A stretch of 64,000 bases of DNA from an uncultured Butyricicoccus sp. (GTDB lineage Bacteria > Bacillota > Clostridia > Oscillospirales > Butyricicoccaceae): contig CALWUO010000004.1 of assembly GCA_944384745.1 (NCBI GenBank), forward strand, positions 48,957-112,956, in the 5' to 3' direction. Every line of letters begins with the position of its first letter. The first letter of the stretch is position 1. This document shows positions 61,112-64,000 of the stretch, piece by piece. Under the pieces are notes generated by a model. The model was not told the origin of the DNA. It did no database searches and saw only the letters and a program-made list of their open reading frames with translations. The translations under genes were made by a program, and so were the position numbers.

Positions 61112-63796
61112 TTATGAAATTATATCAGTTTTTTCTAATCTAACTGGTTGGTCTTCAACAGAACCATCATCTGCACCTATTGCATTAGTTTCTTTTGCTA
61201 CCTGCTCACGATGTGGAGCTTCTTGTTTTCTAACCTGTGCTAGATAAATCATGCGGACTGTATCTTCACGGATAGAATCAATCATTGCATCAAACATATC
61301 AAAGCCTTCACGCTTATATTCGATTACTGGGTTATACTGACCATATGCACGAAGTCCAATTCCGTTTCTAAGCTCAGTCATAGCATCAATGTGGTCCATC
61401 CATTTTGCATCTACATTTCTTAAAAGCACTACTCTTTCAAGTTCACGCATAATCTGTGAACCAAGAGCGTTTTCTTTTGCCTCATAAACCTGATGAGCTT
61501 TTTCTTTTAGCTCATTTTTGAGCTTATCAGCAGTCAAATCATCTTTTTCTTCTGGTGTATAAGTGAGTGCATCAGGCATTATAAACAGCCCTACAAAACG
61601 ACGTTTAATCTGCTCAAGCATTTCATCTGTGATAACCTTTTGTTCACCTACGGAAGCATCTACTGCACGCTCAATAGTATCATCAATCATACCCTTGATA
61701 TTATTGCTTACATCTTCACCAGATAAAACCTTTAAACGTTGACCATAAATTATCTCACGTTGTTTATTCATAACATCGTCATATTCCAAAACGTGTTTAC
61801 GAACAGCATAGTTTCTTGACTCAACCTTTTTCTGTGCGTTCTCAATAGCACCAGATAAAATCTTTTGGTCAATAGGTTCATCGTCTTCTATACCAAGTGT
61901 ATCCATCATAGCCTGTATACGCTCAGAGCCAAACAGACGCATTAAATCATCCTCCATTGAGATATAGAAAGAGGATTCTCCAGGGTCACCCTGACGACCT
62001 GCACGACCACGAAGCTGGTTATCAATTCGACGTGATTCATGACGTTCTGTACCTAAAATATATAAACCGCCTACCTCACGCACTTTTTCAGCGTCGATAT
62101 CAATTTGTGCTTTGTATTTCTTATATGACTCATTATACATTTTACGAGCTTCTAAAATCTGCTCATTGTCTGTATCTGCATGACCTACTGCTTCAGCAAT
62201 AATTTCTTCTGGATAGCCAGCTTTGCTAAGGTCTTCCTTAGCTAAATATTCAGCATTACCACCAAGCATAATATCTGTGCCACGACCAGCCATATTAGTA
62301 GCAATAGTTACTGCACCAAGCTTGCCCGCCTGTGCAATAATTTCTGCTTCTTTCTCGTGATATTTGGCATTAAGCACTGTATGCTTAATTCCCTTTTTCT
62401 TTAATAATTTTGATAGCTCTTCGGATTTTTCAATAGAAACAGTACCAACAAGAATAGGTTGCTGTTTTGCATGGCATTCTTCAATCTTACGAATAATTGC
62501 CATAGTTTTACCCTTTTCATTTTTATAAACTGAGTCTGGGTTATCCTTACGAGCGATTGGACGGTTTGTAGGAATTTCAATAACGTCCAATTTATAAATA
62601 TCTCTAAATTCTTGTTCTTCAGTGAGAGCAGTACCTGTCATACCTGAAAGTTTACGATACAGACGGAAGAAATTCTGGAAAGTAATAGTTGCAAGTGTTT
62701 TGGACTCATGCTGAACTTTTACGCCTTCCTTAGCTTCAATAGCCTGATGTAAACCTTCATTATAACGTCTACCAAACATCAAACGACCAGTAAATTCATC
62801 AACGATAATAATTTGACCATCTCTAACAACATAGTCAACATCACGTTGCATAACACCACGAGCTTTAATAGCCTGATTGATATGGTGCTGAAGTGTAGAA
62901 TTTTCTGGGTCATTTAAATTATCAATTTTAAAATAAGCCTCTGCACGAGCTGTACCTTTAGGAGTTAATATTGCAGTTTTAGCCTTTTCATCAATAATAT
63001 AATCTGCTTCAATATCGTCCTGTTCTTCCTTAGCATCAACTTCTTTAACTACAATAGAAGTCAGTCTAGCGGCAAACTGGTCTGCAATTTGGTAAAGCTG
63101 AGTTGACTTATCACCCTGACCAGAGATAATAAGCGGTGTACGAGCTTCATCAATAAGAATTGAGTCAACCTCATCGACAATAGCAAATGCATGTTCACGC
63201 TGAACACGATTAGACATATAAATTGCCATATTATCACGCAAATAGTCAAAACCAAATTCATTATTAGTACCATAAGTAATATCTGCATCATACATGACTT
63301 TACGTTTAGCAGGTTCTACTGCATGAATTACAAGACCTACACTTAGACCAAGAAAACGGTAAAGCTTACCCATCCATTCGGAGTCACGTTTTGCAAGATA
63401 ATCATTTACGGTTACAATGTGCACACCTTTGCCAGTAAGTGCATTTAAATATGCTGGAAGTGTACCCATAAGGGTTTTACCTTCACCAGTACGCATTTCC
63501 GCAATTCTGCCTTGGTGCAGAACAATACCAGCTATAACTTGTACACGATAATGACGCATACCAAGCACACGGTCAGCCGCTTCTCTACAAGTAGCAAAAG
63601 CTTCTGGTAATAAATCATCAAGGGATTCACCATCTTGGTAACGCTTTTTAAATTCATCTGTTTTTGCTCTTAATTCTTTATCGGACAACGCTTTATACTC
63701 ATCTTCTAAAGCCATAACTTTATCTGCAATAGGATATAGTTTTTTTAGTTCTCGGCTTGAATAAGTACCGAAAATCTTATCTAAAAGTTTAGCCAT
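61112..63796 (-). CDS. secA: Preprotein translocase ATPase SecA
   Basis: Motor driving secretory proteins through SecYEG. The 894 residues carry Walker [29 protein letters not shown], the preprotein cross-linking domain, second helicase domain with [16 protein letters not shown] and [36 protein letters not shown] [18 protein letters not shown], and the helical scaffold. The usual C-terminal zinc motif (CxCGSGKKYKKCH type) is absent: the protein ends in a cysteine-free acidic tail. Promoter with an extended -10 (TGGTATAAT at 63843-63851 on the minus strand). Confidence 0.97.
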   Translation of the reverse strand: MAKLLDKIFGTYSSRELKKLYPIADKVMALEDEYKALSDKELRAKTDEFKKRYQDGESLDDLLPEAFATCREAADRVLGMRHYRVQVIAGIVLHQGRIAEMRTGEGKTLMGTLPAYLNALTGKGVHIVTVNDYLAKRDSEWMGKLYRFLGLSVGLVIHAVEPAKRKVMYDADITYGTNNEFGFDYLRDNMAIYMSNRVQREHAFAIVDEVDSILIDEARTPLIISGQGDKSTQLYQIADQFAARLTSIVVKEVDAKEEQDDIEADYIIDEKAKTAILTPKGTARAEAYFKIDNLNDPENSTLQHHINQAIKARGVMQRDVDYVVRDGQIIIVDEFTGRLMFGRRYNEGLHQAIEAKEGVKVQHESKTLATITFQNFFRLYRKLSGMTGTALTEEQEFRDIYKLDVIEIPTNRPIARKDNPDSVYKNEKGKTMAIIRKIEECHAKQQPILVGTVSIEKSEELSKLLKKKGIKHTVLNAKYHEKEAEIIAQAGKLGAVTIATNMAGRGTDIMLGGNAEYLAKEDLSKAGYPEEIIAEAVGHADTDNEQILEARKMYNESYKKYKAQIDIDAEKVREVGGLYILGTERHESRRIDNQLRGRAGRQGDPGESSFYISMEDDLMRLFGSERIQAMMDTLGIEDDEPIDQKILSGAIENAQKKVESRNYAVRKHVLEYDDVMNKQREIIYGQRLKVLSGEDVSNNIKGMIDDTIERAVDASVGEQKVITDEMLEQIKRRFVGLFIMPDALTYTPEEKDDLTADKLKNELKEKAHQVYEAKENALGSQIMRELERVVLLRNVDAKWMDHIDAMTELRNGIGLRAYGQYNPVIEYKREGFDMFDAMIDSIREDTVRMIYLAQVRKQEAPHREQVAKETNAIGADDGSVEDQPVRLEKTDIIS

Positions 63797-63842
63797 GTTA
63801 TCAGCCTCTCAATATTTCTTATCATTTACAATACTGTATATC

Positions 63843-63851
63843 ATTATACCA
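63843..63851 (-). promoter_or_regulatory. Extended -10 promoter of secA
   Basis: Minus strand TGGTATAAT; -35 region is T-rich and weak. Predicted start about 40-45 nt before the secA ATG. Confidence 0.5.
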
Positions 63852-63923
63852 CAATATATCAACAAACAAAACAAAAAACTTTGTAAACATTGAAATTTGA
63901 ATAAAATACAAGTTGTATAAAGT

Positions 63924-63955
63924 AAAAAAGCAGCAACCATAATTGGCTACTGCTT
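63924..63955 (-). terminator. rRNA operon terminator after 5S rRNA
   Basis: Minus strand AAGCAGTAGCC pairs with GGTTGCTGCTT (63945-63955 with 63928-63938, two G-U pairs), 6-nt loop, then six T (63924-63929). Located about 8 nt after the 5S 3' end. Confidence 0.85.
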
Positions 63956-63963
63956 TAAATGTA

Positions 63964-64000
63964 AGCGATGAGTTATCTTCCCAGGCCGTCGCCAGCCAAG
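63964..64000 (-). rRNA. rrf: 5S rRNA, 3' part (rest beyond window edge)
   Basis: The minus strand reads CTTGGCTGGCGACGGCCTGG (64000-63981) then GAAGATAACTCATCGCTT, which matches the 3' part of 5S rRNA: helix IV/V strand CTTGG...CCTGGGAAGA and the 3' arm of helix I (CATCGCT). A terminator follows directly. About 37 nt are visible; the exact 3' base may be 63963-63966. The 23S and 16S genes should lie to the right. Confidence 0.85.

Noticed and set aside
1..64000. CRISPR arrays, insertion sequences, prophage or integrase genes, tRNA genes
   Set aside because: None seen: no regularly spaced direct repeats with unique spacers, no transposase or integrase motifs, no tRNA cloverleaf found on reading the gaps between genes.

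Overview
This window is AT-rich, densely coded chromosomal DNA from a Gram-positive anaerobe, most likely a gut-associated member of the Clostridia (Bacillota). The evidence is the non-mevalonate isoprenoid genes in the classic pyrH-frr-uppS-cdsA-dxr-rseP-ispG block, pyruvate formate-lyase with its activase, clostridial families (DUF4364, EFR1 ferredoxin, DUF1846, DUF4230), strong GGAGG ribosome binding sites, simple Firmicute-type lipoprotein signals, a Firmicute-type LexA box and a cre-like site. No insertion sequence, prophage, CRISPR array or tRNA gene was seen. The species cannot be named from the sequence alone.

Layout. 1-6058 (minus): pyrH, frr, uppS, cdsA, dxr, rseP and ispG (cut by the window edge), for UMP kinase, ribosome recycling, lipid and isoprenoid synthesis and intramembrane proteolysis. 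6450-18926: a carbohydrate region with two AraC regulators, a glycerol dehydrogenase, both subunits of a tagatose-bisphosphate aldolase (divergently transcribed), an amino-sugar-6-phosphate deacetylase, an AgaS-type deaminase/isomerase and a mannose-family PTS (EIIB, EIIC, EIID, EIIA). Together they read as an N-acetylgalactosamine (or galactosamine) pathway: uptake as the 6-phosphate, deacetylation, deamination to tagatose-6-P, then aldol cleavage of tagatose-1,6-bisphosphate. The tagatose-6-P kinase is not in the window. A membrane-anchored helical-repeat protein of unknown role sits inside the PTS operon, and yajC lies at its end. 19459-21802: a polar amino-acid ABC importer. 22092-28652: a complete phosphate regulon (pstSCAB, phoU, phoB/P, phoR) with 11-bp-spaced Pho-box-like repeats in front of pstS. 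28860-29804: a polysaccharide-deacetylase-fold protein that has lost the metal-binding residues.

30092-37216 (minus): DNA repair. uvrB, a flavodoxin-ferredoxin (EFR1) and uvrA form a tight operon behind a perfect LexA-type box; a GNAT acetyltransferase and radC lie upstream. Then DUF4364 (+), ung (-), a GntR/YtrA-regulated ABC transporter with a large extracytoplasmic domain, an MBOAT-SGNH acylation pair, MarR-MATE, and a response regulator with an HD-GYP output. 48187-51346: a strong promoter, a ZTP (pfl) riboswitch with intrinsic terminator, then pflA-pflB. 51480-55047: DUF1294, a cation diffusion facilitator, dihydroorotase and a DUF4230 protein. 55085-56569 (minus): DUF1846. 56850-59873: a TetR regulator with molybdenum-cofactor genes (MoeA-like, MoaC, MOSC-MogA fusion). 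60011-61066: an FMN-dependent NPD-type oxidoreductase. 61112-63796 (minus): secA without the usual C-terminal zinc tail. The window ends in the 3' part of a 5S rRNA gene (minus) with its terminator, so an rRNA operon lies just outside.

Most transcription units are bounded by clear intrinsic terminators, many of them shared by convergent genes. The content is mostly housekeeping plus one sugar-utilisation island. I saw no unmistakable new system. The least explained parts are the pseudo-deacetylase, the helical-repeat protein in the GalNAc PTS operon, the EFR1 protein inside the uvr operon, the MBOAT-SGNH cassette and several structured non-coding elements.
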